NCBI GenBank assembly: GCA_015345905.1
Contig: JADDTR010000018.1
Coordinates: 434,361 to 498,360 of the forward strand
DNA: 64,000 nt
From: Aotearoamyces nothofagi
Lineage: Eukaryota > Ascomycota > Leotiomycetes > Leotiales > Tympanidaceae
Direction: 5' to 3'
Positions within the stretch are counted from its first letter, which is position 1; each line of letters begins with the position of its first letter. The translations under genes and the position numbers were made by a program. Below are positions 1-10,597 of this stretch, piece by piece. Under the pieces are notes generated by a model that saw only the letters and a list, made by a program, of their open reading frames with translations, was not told the origin of the DNA and did not search any database.

Positions 1-1132
1 GAAGAAGAAGGCTAAGTCGACACGCCAAAAAGCAATTGATGAAGACGACGTATTTCCTACAACCGAAGCTGTTGATGCCCCTGCACAAAACGAAGTCCTC
101 ATGGATATAGATGAGGCTCCGGTTTATACCAAGAAGCGCAGCTTTCAAGACACCTCGTTTGTCGATGACGATGATCTTCAAGCGTCGTTAGCAGCACAGA
201 GAAGAAACGCGTTAAAAAAGCGGAAACGGGTCAGACCGGAAGACATTGCAAGACAATTACGAGAGGAAGCTTCAGCTACTCCAGGCCCGACGGATGCAGA
301 CGGCGAGGATGATGGGACAGGACTGGTGATTGACGAAACGTCAGAGTTTGTCGCAAATTTACAAAAGCCAACTGCACCAGAGCCGAAACGCCGCTCAGCA
401 TCCCAACAAGCCGAGGGTATCACTGCTATGGGTGCAGATTCAGATGGCGAGGGTGATGTGGATATGCAGCAATCATACGCCAACGTGGAAGATGAAGAAG
501 ATTACCTGGAACGAATCAAGCGTGAAGAATCTTTGAGAAATGATGTTACAACTAATGGAATGGAGGAAGAGGCTACCCTAGATAAGGGACTAGGATCAAC
601 CTTGAAACTCTTGAAAGAGAGAGGCATCATCAAGACCGCCGAATCTGGCGATCTTAACGCCATCTTCCGTGATAAGCAGCTATTCCTGGCTGAAAAACAA
701 CGTCGCGAGACCGCAGCTGAACTTAAAGCACGACAACAACGTGAGCGTGATCGTGCAACCGGCCGTCTGGATCGTATGTCGGCTAGAGAGAAGGAGGAAT
801 ACGCACGGCAGCAAAATAATTATCGTGACCAGCAGGAATCGCGTCAACTAGCAGAGCACTTCAACAAAGAATACAAGCCTAATGTCGAGCTCAAGTATAT
901 CGATGATTTTGGAAGGAGTATGAACCAGAAGGAGGCATTCAAGCATCTAAGTCATCAGTTCCATGGCAAGGGAAGTGGAAAGCAGAAGACTGAGAAGTTG
1001 CTGAAGAAGATTGAAGACGAAAAGAAGAGAGAGGCCAAAAGCACTCTGGATGCCAGTCAAATGGTAGGAATGAGTTCTGCAGTAGGACAGCAGTTAAAGA
1101 AGCAAAGGCAGGCTGGTGTAAGATTGGCTTGA
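1..1132 (+). CDS. SNU66: SNU66/SART1 tri-snRNP protein, 3' part
   Basis: This is the C-terminal part of the SART-1 family protein of the U4/U6.U5 tri-snRNP, a nuclear splicing factor needed to activate the spliceosome. The open frame runs in from the left edge (codons from base 2, beginning Lys-Lys-Lys-Ala-Lys), so the ATG at 101 is internal and the true start lies outside the window. The visible 376 residues are highly charged, with acidic stretches ([17 protein letters not shown]), long Lys/Arg/Glu helices, and the family's C-terminal block: the [21 protein letters not shown] segment followed by [17 protein letters not shown] and a short basic tail ending in GVRLA. That block is the most conserved part of SART-1 proteins and makes the assignment firm. 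No intron is visible here. It is convergent with the mitoribosomal gene to the right. Confidence 0.9.
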   Translation, partial: KKKAKSTRQKAIDEDDVFPTTEAVDAPAQNEVLMDIDEAPVYTKKRSFQDTSFVDDDDLQASLAAQRRNALKKRKRVRPEDIARQLREEASATPGPTDADGEDDGTGLVIDETSEFVANLQKPTAPEPKRRSASQQAEGITAMGADSDGEGDVDMQQSYANVEDEEDYLERIKREESLRNDVTTNGMEEEATLDKGLGSTLKLLKERGIIKTAESGDLNAIFRDKQLFLAEKQRRETAAELKARQQRERDRATGRLDRMSAREKEEYARQQNNYRDQQESRQLAEHFNKEYKPNVELKYIDDFGRSMNQKEAFKHLSHQFHGKGSGKQKTEKLLKKIEDEKKREAKSTLDASQMVGMSSAVGQQLKKQRQAGVRLA

Positions 1133-1785
1133 ATGCCGTTCTTTATAATGATGTCAGGGTGCTCAATGGGTCGTTGGGCGGTACCAAGGTGCATACTCCC
1201 AACATAGAAATAAGAGTGCTATTCGTTGCTGACAAGAAGCTGTGAAGAGAACCGTGTGTGATGTCAGCCCGATCGCGTGCATACGATAACTCAGAAAAGG
1301 TGCGTGATGACTTTGAAGACGCGTAGCTCAAAGACCTGTGTCGATTACTGGTATATTCTCTATACGAAACTATACAGCCGGTTTCTTGTTGCATGGATTA
1401 CGTCTAGTATACAGTGATTCTTCCTTCATTCCAAGATCTTGGAAACTCTTCAAGATTTCTTATTTTGTGTTTTATTCTTGGTCCATTCTTCTAGATCCAC
1501 TAGTAATTGTCGACTTATGGTCAGCTGTAAGTGGGGTTTTCACAGAATTCTTTCGGGACTGTAAAGGTTTTCATAAATGGGGACAATTTTACCCCATTTT
1601 TACACTGCTCTTGGATTCGGCTGGAATCTATTCGATGCTCATATGAATCACTGAAAGTAGTTGGTAGATAGAATTACTGAAGAGTAAGCAATAATTCGGC
1701 CGGTCTCTGCGCCTCCAAGAGACCAGCGGGGCCTCATTAATATAGAAATCGTTATATAATATACAATAGTGTGCATGCCAATGCT
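1133..1785. other. Convergent 3' intergenic region
   Basis: No gene is visible between the two convergent stop codons. A perfect hairpin (7-bp arms GGTCTCT/AGAGACC, 9-nt loop) lies at 1702-1724, just before an AT-rich run (about 1735-1765) that may hold the polyadenylation signals of the minus-strand gene. The open frames here look random. Confidence 0.6.
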
Positions 1786-2478
1786 CTATAATATCGCTTT
1801 GTCGGGTCTGGCAGGTGCTTCTTCCATGAAATGTCCCTCCGTAGCCTCACCATCTGCACCATCACCAATATCAATCTCGACCTCTTTTGCCAATTCCTCA
1901 TCATACTTTATTATCTCATCTTCCACCTGCTCCGGACTTACCAATAAACCATCCGACCCAAGAGCGACCTCGTCTTTAGGAGGTAGCCCTAACGCCTCCC
2001 TCTGCAACCTGAACCTCTCCTTGACCGCCTCCGTCTGCATAATCCTCCATCTCAATTTCCAGCCTCCCATCCCCAGCTCCTTAATCCTACCGGCCTTATC
2101 GCCCAACAAATACTCATCCAAGCCACCACACTTATCAACGGTTCTAAGGACCCTTGCGGTGATGCGCAGCTTCAAATACGTCTTGAGAGCGTGGCTCCAA
2201 AGACGTTTTTGCTGGACATTGGGGCGCCAGTAACGGCGGGTCTTGATCTCGTTCTTCTCAGACACGATGTTCCCGAAGCGGATCTTTTGGGTCCCGTAGA
2301 GTCCGAAGTTCGATTGCTTGTACCAGGAGGAAGCGCCATATGGATAGGGTGGTATGGCGCTGTGTTCAAAGGCGAGTCGTTTCGCACTGGATTTTGCGTG
2401 ATGCGTTGGGGTGGAGGAGAAGCTGCGCAGGAAGGTGAGGGTGGCATGGGTGGGTGGTGAAGGTCGGAGGGGAGGCAT
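1786..2478 (-). CDS. MRPL24: Mitochondrial ribosomal protein bL28m
   Basis: This is a 230-aa mitochondrial large-subunit ribosomal protein of the bL28 family (yeast MRPL24). The N terminus (about residues 1-35) is rich in Ser, Thr, Arg and Pro and lacks acids, as in a mitochondrial presequence. The bL28 core follows at about residues 50-125, with the diagnostic NFGLYGTQKIRFGN, a KRRYWRPN-like segment (here KTRRYWRPNVQQKRLWS) and LKLRITARVLRTVDKCGGLDEYLL. A fungal-type C-terminal extension of about 100 residues ends in acidic sequence. The gene is a single exon. The start used is the first Met that gives a presequence; an overlapping frame starting at 2504 is a shadow. Confidence 0.93.
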   Translation of the reverse strand: MPPLRPSPPTHATLTFLRSFSSTPTHHAKSSAKRLAFEHSAIPPYPYGASSWYKQSNFGLYGTQKIRFGNIVSEKNEIKTRRYWRPNVQQKRLWSHALKTYLKLRITARVLRTVDKCGGLDEYLLGDKAGRIKELGMGGWKLRWRIMQTEAVKERFRLQREALGLPPKDEVALGSDGLLVSPEQVEDEIIKYDEELAKEVEIDIGDGADGEATEGHFMEEAPARPDKAIL

Positions 2479-3057
2479 TGTGGTTGTGAGAGGCGGAACC
2501 TCAATTTGGTTTGGGGGTGGTGTGCTCTTTGCTGATTTATGAGTGTAGATCTTGTACGGAGATGTGCTGCAGAATTGACATTGAAGGAGGGTCGGAGTTT
2601 GAGCTTGTTTGGTGGTGATCGTTATTGAAGCATTCGAGGATGCTCGGGAACAATTCCTTAGCGTGATAGACCCCGGGCATATCGCATTAATATTTCACCG
2701 ACATGGCCACGTGCTCGGAGTGTGTTGAGATACATTTATCACCCTCAAACCAGGCGCCTGCTAGCAGCCAGCAGGCCGCTGCTTCGGCGGACGAGTCGAT
2801 TGCTGACATACATTTCCAACTTCACGCGGCGCAATGCGGCGTGCTGCGGCCGCATAAGGGCTCGAATGCCGCGACAAAGCATTCGCCCATTCATACTTTT
2901 AGCATGTCATATGTCGGCTGCTGCTGAAGCATGCTGATTTGATATTTTCCCTCTCACAGTCTAGATGACGAGCTGATCTGTGGTATTTTTTCTTTATGTT
3001 TGAATTGGCTTTACCGTCAGCAGAGCGTCTTTTACAGCCTTCTAAAGTAGGCCCGCA
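2479..3057. other. Intergenic region, no gene seen
   Basis: Upstream sequence of the mitoribosomal gene and of the decayed regulator. There are short GC-rich stretches (about 2745-2870, with repeated GCGGC) but no convincing coding signal, tRNA or repeat. Confidence 0.5.
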
Positions 3058-4177
3058 ATGCCAGATGAATCCATTACGCTTTTTGGAGAGCCTCGAGGCA
3101 AGAAAAGAGTCCGCAAAGGCACTCAAAGTTGCTGGGAATGTAAAAGACGGAAGATACGCTATCTATATCCATCAGAAAATGATCCTATATGCTCCGGTTG
3201 TCTTGATAGAGGCACTGCATGCCAGAGTCAGGAATATGAAGACGATTCGAATAATCCCAATGGCGGCAATCACGGCAGGCTGGGCCAACGGATTGGAAGA
3301 GTAGAAAGGCTTCTTGAACAGCTTATGGGAAAGGCTTCTTCAAACTCTTCGGGAAACAATCAAAATAGCCCCATCACGCCCTGTACTGAAAGTCTCGGGG
3401 TTTACGTTCTGACATACGTCAACACCATCCGCCAATTGCGAGAATGCACCGATACTATCTCTATTTGATATTGATTTGGCTAGTTGAAAAACTCCAAAAT
3501 GAATCTCGCATGCTGACAAGAATAGTTTGGTCGAGGTAATAATGCAACTAAATCCAACTCTGCTTCGGGATCCACTGCTTCGGGATCCAGTCCTTCTCTT
3601 CTTACACCGGCCTCTCACCTCAGCCCTTCTGAATTCAAGGCACAAACAAAACTTGAACATCTTAGCCACTCGCTTTCTACACTTCTACCATCACAGCATG
3701 ATGCGGATCTTCTGTCCAATGGAAGTGAAGGATGATTGATCATTCGACGTCATGTTCTTCCAGATCTTGGTAACTTCAATGACCATGAAATGTCGAAACC
3801 TTTCTCAGTGAGCCAAGCGGCTGATACCCATCCTAATAAAATTGGCCGATCACTTCTCTGTATTGTTCTTCGTGTCCAACAACTTGGCACGGAATTTGAC
3901 TTAAGTCGGTTGCAAAACGGCCACCCCTCCAACAGTACTCATGGAGAAATATCTCGCTACAGTAGCGGCATTAATCAATGCAGATGGCGAGTTAGTCGGG
4001 ACGATGGAGGGACTCGAATGTCTCATCCTTAACAGAGTATTTCAAATCAATGCCGGTAACCTTAGAAGGTCGTGGTTGTATTCTAGACGAGCTCTCAATG
4101 TGGCTCAACTTGTGGGTCTCCATCGAGCGGCGCATAGATCCATGAAAGATGAAAATACTACACCCATTCGTCTATAA
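3058..4177 (+). pseudogene. Decayed Zn2Cys6 transcription factor
   Basis: This is a relic of a fungal binuclear-zinc regulator. The first 340 bases encode a normal-looking N terminus with basic KKRVRKGTQ, then CWECKRRKIR, then CSGCLDRGTACQSQ and a coiled-coil linker (RVERLLEQLMGK). The third zinc ligand, expected right after KRRKIR, is Tyr (TAT) instead of Cys. After about 3400 the protein can be followed only in pieces in different frames: an FKAQTKLEHLSHSL...LLPSQHDADLL piece near 3635-3725 that ends at a TGA, an HEMSKPFSV...TEFDLSRLQ piece near 3785-3915, and LMEKYLATVAALI...NLRRSWLYSRRALNVAQLVGLHRA near 3940-4130. The last matches the middle-homology region of fungal regulators. The 3' part of the domain is missing. 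Several breaks make function very unlikely. What it regulated cannot be told. Confidence 0.8.
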
Positions 4178-6992
4178 TCGACTCCAAGTATTTTATACGT
4201 ATTCATAGCTCGTTCCGATTCTCAACTCCTGACTCTGGCTCCCTCAGTTCCTGTGCCCTTGGGGGCAAGCTCCCAAGCCACCATCCTCGCTGCACCGGCC
4301 TGCTCTTGTACTATAATAGTACGTAACGCACAGCATCTGATATTCTATCCAATCAATAAAAGGAGTAAGTTAATATTTCGTCTTTATTCATTCTTTTCCC
4401 CAGCCATTTTGATGCCTAATCCACAAGGCATAAGAAAGCCAGCCAATCACCCGAGCAGCTTAGCTTCCGAAATCAGTTAGTAACAGAATTCGTTACCTAG
4501 AATTAGAAATCCGCCGAGGTTCGGCCGCTTCCGCATATACACGTGATGCCTCTTGATTTTTTTAGGAAAACAGAGATATGGATCGGCAGGTGAGTAGCTG
4601 TATTTTTATTGAGTAGGCTGGGGAGGGCGAAGATGAAGGATGTAATCCGTGGAGAGAAAAGGGAGGAAGAAGTCACGAGACCAGAGGTCACGGGGATGGA
4701 TATCGTTCGGACGTACTCCCGATGTTAAGGCACAGCATGGGTATCTTTGCCCAGCGAAGCGTGTCATGGGAAGTGTTAGACGCCTCAGACGTGTTCGAGT
4801 GATTCCCGGGGTTTTATAATAAAAGCCAATGCCGGATGTTGGGTGTCTGATGGAAGTTTGACGCCTCAGATGGCGTTTTTATTCCGAATTGGTGCCGGGG
4901 AGGTTGACGGATGCCGGTTGACGGATGCCGGGCGACGGATGACAATTACAAGGGTGCTTTTCGGCTCGGATCGATGCAACTCGAGTGGATGAAGTACCAT
5001 ACTCACCATTATTATTTATATATCACTGCAATGACTCTGGTTAAAGTCAGAGGAGGATCGAAATCGTTCTTGCAAATCTTCCTAGACGGCCTGGGAAGTT
5101 CTAAAGGCGGTATATCTGTTACAGCGCTACTTTGAGATGGAAAGTATAGGCGAACATCGTTGCCCTTTAGACTCTGATGTTTGGTGTTTGCAGGTTGTGT
5201 TGAAGTCATTGCACTCTTGTCTGTCATCCGCAATGTCTGACGCCTCCAGTGCAGTTTGATACCACGGCATCCGACGCTTCGGATGCCGTAAAGTTAGTAT
5301 ATCAGATCTGTCTCTGTCACTAGGTCAGGTTCGACACTTCATGTGTATTTGTCATACCACAGTATTTCATATCTTGCGATGTGCCAGGCAGATGTTCGAT
5401 GTCTGTCTATTATGTGCCTACCTGAGGTGGTGAGTGAAGTGACCACTGACTCGGAGTTACTTTGAAGAAACTATTGCACTTCAGCTTTTTATACAGCAAG
5501 TTAAATAGGTATTCCGAGATCCGAAAAATGTAGAAGTACACATTTCAGACACGTCTTGAAAATTCTAAGTAGTATCATGCTCCTGTATGGTACCAAGTTG
5601 AAAGTCCTGATGATAAATTTGGCGGCATTTGATGATGCCTTAGATGCCTTAGATGCTAGTGCCGAACCTGATAAGCGAATAGAGTAAGAGCTGGCCTGTC
5701 ACGTGCCTAACGCTTTATCTTGCAGCTCTGGAAGCCACTGTGCGTCGACTTTTATAAAATATCAATATACACTGAAATACTCAGATCTAGTATATGAATC
5801 AATTAAAATTCTCTACAAATTCTATGATTTTGGGTTCTGATTTGTAGTGCTGTTATTTTGATGTTCTCCGTTCAGTAGGTAACTTGCAGCTCATGCCTCA
5901 GGCTGCCGGCTGACCAGTACATTTCTCGTCCGCTTTCAGCCTGCTAACGGCTGCACCGTCATGTCGAAGAATGAAGCAAGTCTCCGCATTCCACAAAATT
6001 ACTCCTCTTTCACACAATTGATTGGCACTGGTTATGGGCCAGAATAAAGAATAACGGATATCGTCGCCTATGCGCCAGTACGCACAGTGCTGCCTGCACG
6101 TTGCTTCTGGTGGCTGGGAGCGGCACTCGATGGGGCGCGAACGGAAAATGCTCACTAAACGGGCCGCTCCAGCCAAAATCCCCAATACCAAGGGTTGACG
6201 ACGGGGCTTTTGAATAATGGGGAGTGGCGTTACAATGGCGTGGTCGGGGCGTTTGACCTCTTGCGGAGGTTTCTCAGTAGGCGGCGGGTTCAACAGTGTA
6301 TGGTGGATTGTTGCAGTGACTGGATGCGGCTGCAAGGTTGGGGCGTGAAGCTTTGTCTGGACATATGCGGAAGGCTTTCGACGTTTTGCTTGGGTTTACC
6401 AGGGCCACCACTCGTCACTGGCTTATGGCACATTGTCGGACCTCGTCCCCGTCTACAGCCAACTGTCTACAGCCAACCACAGCACCTCTAGAAGTGGCAT
6501 ATAGATGGCAGGTGGACCTTACATTATATCTCAGGCGGTATCTTATCGACGAAAGCAGCTTATCTATTCATGGCGTCAAGCTCTCGAGCCCAACGGCTGC
6601 GATCTCCGGAGTGCTTCAATGACCGCACGAGGCGTTTATTGGATGACGTCCTTCGTAAGGTAAAAATGCTTTGCGCGCGCCTCCGGCCTTTTGCCCATTT
6701 GCAGACTCGAGATGGATGAAAGTCATACACATTGCCTCCTGTCCTCTTGAATGCGGACAATATGCCTTTCAAAGAACAAGCCATTCTTCACTTAGCGAGC
6801 ATTATGGAGCTCCACAGGAGGTTGAGTGACACTTCTATGTGTAGGTTTCTATGACATTTTCATAAAGTCGGTCCTATGACGCGTCAAACTAAGTCTGTGA
6901 ACCCTTCCTATATATGAGGCGTCATCCCATGTCATTAAATTCTGCAACCCCAACCCCTTGAGTTTTCTTGTCGATACCTTACAGCTTTCATC
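4178..6992. other. 2.8-kb gene-poor region
   Basis: No convincing gene is seen. The open frames (for example 5898-6335 on minus and 6195-6491 on plus) have random composition and no recognisable domain. The stretch 4730-5300 is built from repeated GACGCCTCAGA- and GGATGCCG-like words, including a short tandem array. The last 150 bases before 6993 should hold the promoter of the GH128 gene: a TATATATGAGG run lies near 6910. Confidence 0.5.
4903..4941. repeat. 14-bp tandem repeat, about 2.8 copies
   Basis: The unit GTTGACGGATGCCG occurs twice in tandem, followed by a third diverged copy (GGCGACGGATGAC). Related words (GGATGTTGGG, CTTCGGATGCCG, GACGCCTCAGA) are scattered over the surrounding 600 bp, so this may be the best-preserved piece of a decayed satellite. 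Confidence 0.6.
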
Positions 6993-8651
6993 ATGTCTTC
7001 TCCAACAGCAAACATGGCCTTATACTTCTTCGCCCTTGCCGCCATCCTCCAAACAACATCGGCACACCCCTTCTCTTTTACAAAATCAGAGAAGAGAACA
7101 ACAGATACCAAAGCAAGTGTCGGCGCATACGCGTATGCTGGGTGTTACGTCGAGTTGACTGGATCATGGTATACCTTGGGTCTCAAGAATACAAATTATG
7201 ACACCATGACTCTAGAGAGCTGCGCGAATGATTGTTCAGACTTTCCGCTATTCGGTGTTGAGGATGGACAGACATGCCATTGTGGAAATGTCCTCTTTGG
7301 CTCACCTTACCTTGCTTCAAGCCCGTCTGAGTGTAACCTTCCCTGTGCGGGAAATTCCTCGGAGATTTGTGGTGGGGATGGTCTACTCAACATTTACAAC
7401 AGCGGAGCTACGCTTGCAGCCGCGAGCACTGCCCCGGCTTCAACTTCTACTGCTTCATCTTCAATTGCTGCGTCTGCAAGCACTGTTCCATCTTCAACTG
7501 TCGCTGTTTTGTCCTCAACTGCTGCTGCTTCAAGCTCGAAAAGCACCCCAGCTCTTACCTCTTCAGAGGTAGTCAGCTCGACCTCCCAAGTCGCAACATC
7601 CTCCGCTCAAGTTGCTACTTCAGAGGCAAGCTCAATCATCGCTATCTCATCCACGAAGATTTCAACTCCAATTAGCTCTGCAACTTCTGCTTTGGAGACT
7701 TCTATCAGCAACTCAGCTCCTACGACTTCTTCCGCCTCTACCCTAGAGATCCCAACAGCAAGCAGCACAAAAGCTTTGACCACTTTGGCCACATCAATGA
7801 CTCCATCTTCTACAGCAGCTTCATCTCAGATCCTCACGGCAAGCTCCACATCAACATCCGCATCCGTAGCAGCTCCAACAGCATCTGGACCACAAAAGAG
7901 AGGTTTATCATATAACGATGTTAGCCTCACTACGCCATTCCTTGATACAGCTAGCTCTTCCAAGAGAGATGTCAATTCCAATTCTCAAGTCTCATGGGCT
8001 TATAATTGGGACTCTACCCCAGGTACTGGGCTTTCATCATCTCTCAACTATGTTCCAATGCTTTGGAGCGATAGTTCTGATCTTACCTCCGTCTGGTTCG
8101 CAAACGTCGCAACAGCCATCGCATCCGGAACAACTCATGTTCTCGGCTTCAACGAGCCAGATTATTCGGAGGAAGCCAACATGTCTCCAGCGGATGCCGC
8201 CGCCGCATGGCTCACGTGGATGGAGCCTCTTGCGGGCCAAGTCAAACTCGGCGCCCCAGCCGTCACCAACGGCGGCTCGCCAATGGGAATCACATGGTTG
8301 ACGGAATTCATGGGCAACTGCACGACGTGCACGATTGACTTCGTGCCCTTTCATTGGTACGATGAAGCGACCAACACCGGCTATTTCAAATACTATGTCG
8401 AAGCCGTCCAAGCCGCCGTCCCAGACAAGCCCCTCTGGATCACCGAATTCGATGGTTATGGGACTACTGCGGAGCAAGTCACCTTCATGGAGACTGCACT
8501 ACCATGGTTGGACTCTCTGAGCTACATCGAGCGATATGCATGGTTTGGAGACTTCATTGGTTATCTCGTCGACGACGGCCCAGTTTTGTCAGAGACTGGC
8601 GTTGTCTATAATAACTATACGTCGACTACTATTGATGCTATCTGGGCTTAA
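6993..8651 (+). CDS. Secreted WSC-GH128 cell-wall glucanase
   Basis: This 552-aa single-exon protein is probably a secreted or wall-bound beta-glucan-active enzyme. Translation from the second Met (7014) gives a cleaner signal peptide, MALYFFALAAILQTTSA, so the real start may be there. A WSC carbohydrate-binding domain follows at about residues 45-135, with paired Cys, the CHCG motif and CAGNSSEICGG. Then comes a Ser/Thr/Ala-rich, probably O-mannosylated linker (about 140-300). The C-terminal Asl1-like glycoside hydrolase domain of family GH128 spans about 330-552. It carries LGFNEPD (acid/base Glu near 388) and LWITEFDGYG (nucleophile Glu near 484), both as expected for an active GH128. Family knowledge gives endo-beta-1,3-glucan cleavage; exact substrate and anchorage are inferred. 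No GPI signal is seen. Confidence 0.9.
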   Translation: MSSPTANMALYFFALAAILQTTSAHPFSFTKSEKRTTDTKASVGAYAYAGCYVELTGSWYTLGLKNTNYDTMTLESCANDCSDFPLFGVEDGQTCHCGNVLFGSPYLASSPSECNLPCAGNSSEICGGDGLLNIYNSGATLAAASTAPASTSTASSSIAASASTVPSSTVAVLSSTAAASSSKSTPALTSSEVVSSTSQVATSSAQVATSEASSIIAISSTKISTPISSATSALETSISNSAPTTSSASTLEIPTASSTKALTTLATSMTPSSTAASSQILTASSTSTSASVAAPTASGPQKRGLSYNDVSLTTPFLDTASSSKRDVNSNSQVSWAYNWDSTPGTGLSSSLNYVPMLWSDSSDLTSVWFANVATAIASGTTHVLGFNEPDYSEEANMSPADAAAAWLTWMEPLAGQVKLGAPAVTNGGSPMGITWLTEFMGNCTTCTIDFVPFHWYDEATNTGYFKYYVEAVQAAVPDKPLWITEFDGYGTTAEQVTFMETALPWLDSLSYIERYAWFGDFIGYLVDDGPVLSETGVVYNNYTSTTIDAIWA

Positions 8652-10005
8652 ATTATCTGATTCAAGAGGAGATAGTGATTGCACATACGAACTGCATGTT
8701 ATTTAGCGATGGAGTTTTAAAAGGCGGAGCGGCATTAAAACAATAGGCCAATAGACCCAAATTTATGATCTTATGATCTAGATTATTTAATACATTATAC
8801 AATAATAAATATAATATAATACTGTCAACCAAATCTTGTACTCAACACTTATACACTGCTTTGCTTTGTGACTTATACTCTTAGGTTTCGCTGGCGGAGT
8901 AATATAATCATACCGATACCGTACTAGATTCTGCCGAATAGGCTAACCTAAATTATTGGCGGTGTGCTCAGCCTTGTCCGTGAGGCTACGCTTTTAGATT
9001 CCTACCACAGATTGCTAAATAGGTGAACAGGTAATGAGAGACTTCGGAAAAGGAATTGGGAGTTAGGAGTAGATATCTAGGTAATGAGGTCGGCATCCTG
9101 GAGGAGATTAGCCAGTGATAGTGGATGTAGTTATAAGTTGTGAGGGGGTAAATAGAGATAGGATGTGGATCCAGTCTGCGACCATTCCAGAATCGCCTTC
9201 CTCATCGCCTCGTCATCAATTCTTTCGTGATGTAGAGTATACTATACACGTGGTCAGCGGAAGCCATGACAGCTGATCTCTATATCAGCACTAGCAATCA
9301 ATGGCAATATCATGACAGCCTTTCCAGTGGCAGGAAACGGCTAATAGACAAGCCGAATGTCTATAGAGTGTGGGCTTCAGATGGATGGCGTTGCTGGTAT
9401 TGTCATGCCATATAAAGCTATTTGCATTTGAAGTAGCAGCATCGATCACGATGATATTATTTGCAGCAGCTGATCTCCAATTCCGTCTGGGAGGCAAGTA
9501 CAAATTCGCCGGGTGGAGGATAAGCTTTTGACTGACGGAACGTGGCTGTAGAGTTCAGCCGGTAGACGGGCCTGGGCCACGACCCGAGTCCAGTCACGGG
9601 TTTGTCTCGTCCACCAGACTCGAGAGCTAATGTCATCTTCTGGCCTCAGGCCGAAAATCTCAGGCCTCAAAACTCATGTTATTGTTGTCAGGCAGCAACG
9701 TGTCACGTGTGTGTCTACTACTATCTCCCCTTTTTAATCTTGTATTCTTTGTTAGCGACCCCACCAAGATTTTACGAGATGATAACCTACTCCTTATCCT
9801 CTATCGATTGATCTTTTATCTTCTCCTTAATCCAGCACCTATTTGCGACTTATTTGCCAAAGTTTATAAACCATACGTAGCCAGGCACGATAGGCTACAC
9901 AAATCCTAGAGCTGATTTTTGTAGAAACGTAGTTGGAAAGCTTTAGGAAGGGTATTCCAGAAACCTAGATAGAAGAATCTTTGAATCCGCCTTACCCTGT
10001 GAGTC

Positions 10006-10024
10006 TGCCTTTCCCGGAAAGGCA
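10006..10024. repeat. Perfect 19-bp inverted repeat
   Basis: TGCCTTTCC and GGAAAGGCA are exact reverse complements separated by one base. It could be a dimeric protein-binding site or chance; nothing nearby explains it. Confidence 0.6.
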
Positions 10025-10236
10025 AAACGGTATGCAGTATGCTGGCGTAGCTGGATAGGTTCTCGAGGCTCAATCCCTGTAGGTAAAAGCAGCATGCCTG
10101 TGAACCGGATCTATATTGCTGAAGCTGCGCTAGAAACGATATAATCCAGGCATCGACTTTCAGCTTCCTAGAGCCGAGAGTCTAGCATCCAACGACAGCA
10201 AAAGCGGCAACAGCAGCAAAACCCGTTGATGGTGAA

Positions 10237-10272
10237 CATGACCGTTAGACCATCAAAGATGTTTATCGCAGT
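10237..10272 (-). pseudogene. Truncated tRNA-Asp copy (5' end and flank)
   Basis: These 36 bases match, with one mismatch, the 5' part of the tRNA-Asp gene at 26055-26140 plus about 13 bases of its upstream flank. The copy holds the acceptor 5' strand, the A box and the D loop, then diverges before the anticodon arm, so it cannot be a tRNA. Because flank outside the tRNA is shared, it looks like a DNA-level duplicate or the stub of another tRNA-Asp locus rather than a reverse-transcribed tRNA. The single difference is G-to-A on the plus strand. Confidence 0.7.
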
Positions 10273-10597
10273 TGTACCGCGCATAACTTAGCCAATCCAT
10301 TCACAGCCCAGTGGGACTCGAGACGAGGGACATGGTGGCTTGAATATCGCGGATAAATTCCGCCGTTTCCGCGCCTCTGGGGATGCGTATCTGGGGATGC
10401 GGGGTAGTAAACATGTCTAACTACCGTACGTACCATCATGCCCTCGGTCCATCCTGCGGTACCCATCTTGGAGAAGCAGGTCAGGGTTCGGGTCTTGGCT
10501 TACAGTTTATAAGGTCGCCATTCCCAGACTCTCGTCATGATTCCTCTCAAGCCGCCAGAGTCCTATCGGTTGTATATCCCTCCTTGATTTTAAGATT

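Larger units (their letters stand above)
8652..10597. other. 1.9-kb gene-poor region
   Basis: No protein gene is seen. The part at 8740-8830 is very AT-rich, probably the 3' end of the upstream mRNA. A small inverted repeat and a truncated tRNA-Asp copy are listed separately. The words CCTCAGGCC and CAGGCCTC recur at 9640-9670. The open frames at 9291-9909 and 10263-10466 show no domain. Confidence 0.5.

Noticed and set aside
1490-1514. Cluster of restriction-site-like words (TCTAGA, ACTAGT, GTCGAC) resembling a cloning polylinker
   Set aside because: About 13 bases resemble common vector linkers, but the sequence on both sides departs from any vector I know and continues as ordinary intergenic DNA; judged a coincidence.
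5898-6335. 145-codon minus-strand frame in the gene-poor region
   Set aside because: Random composition, no domain, overlapping frames of similar length on the other strand.
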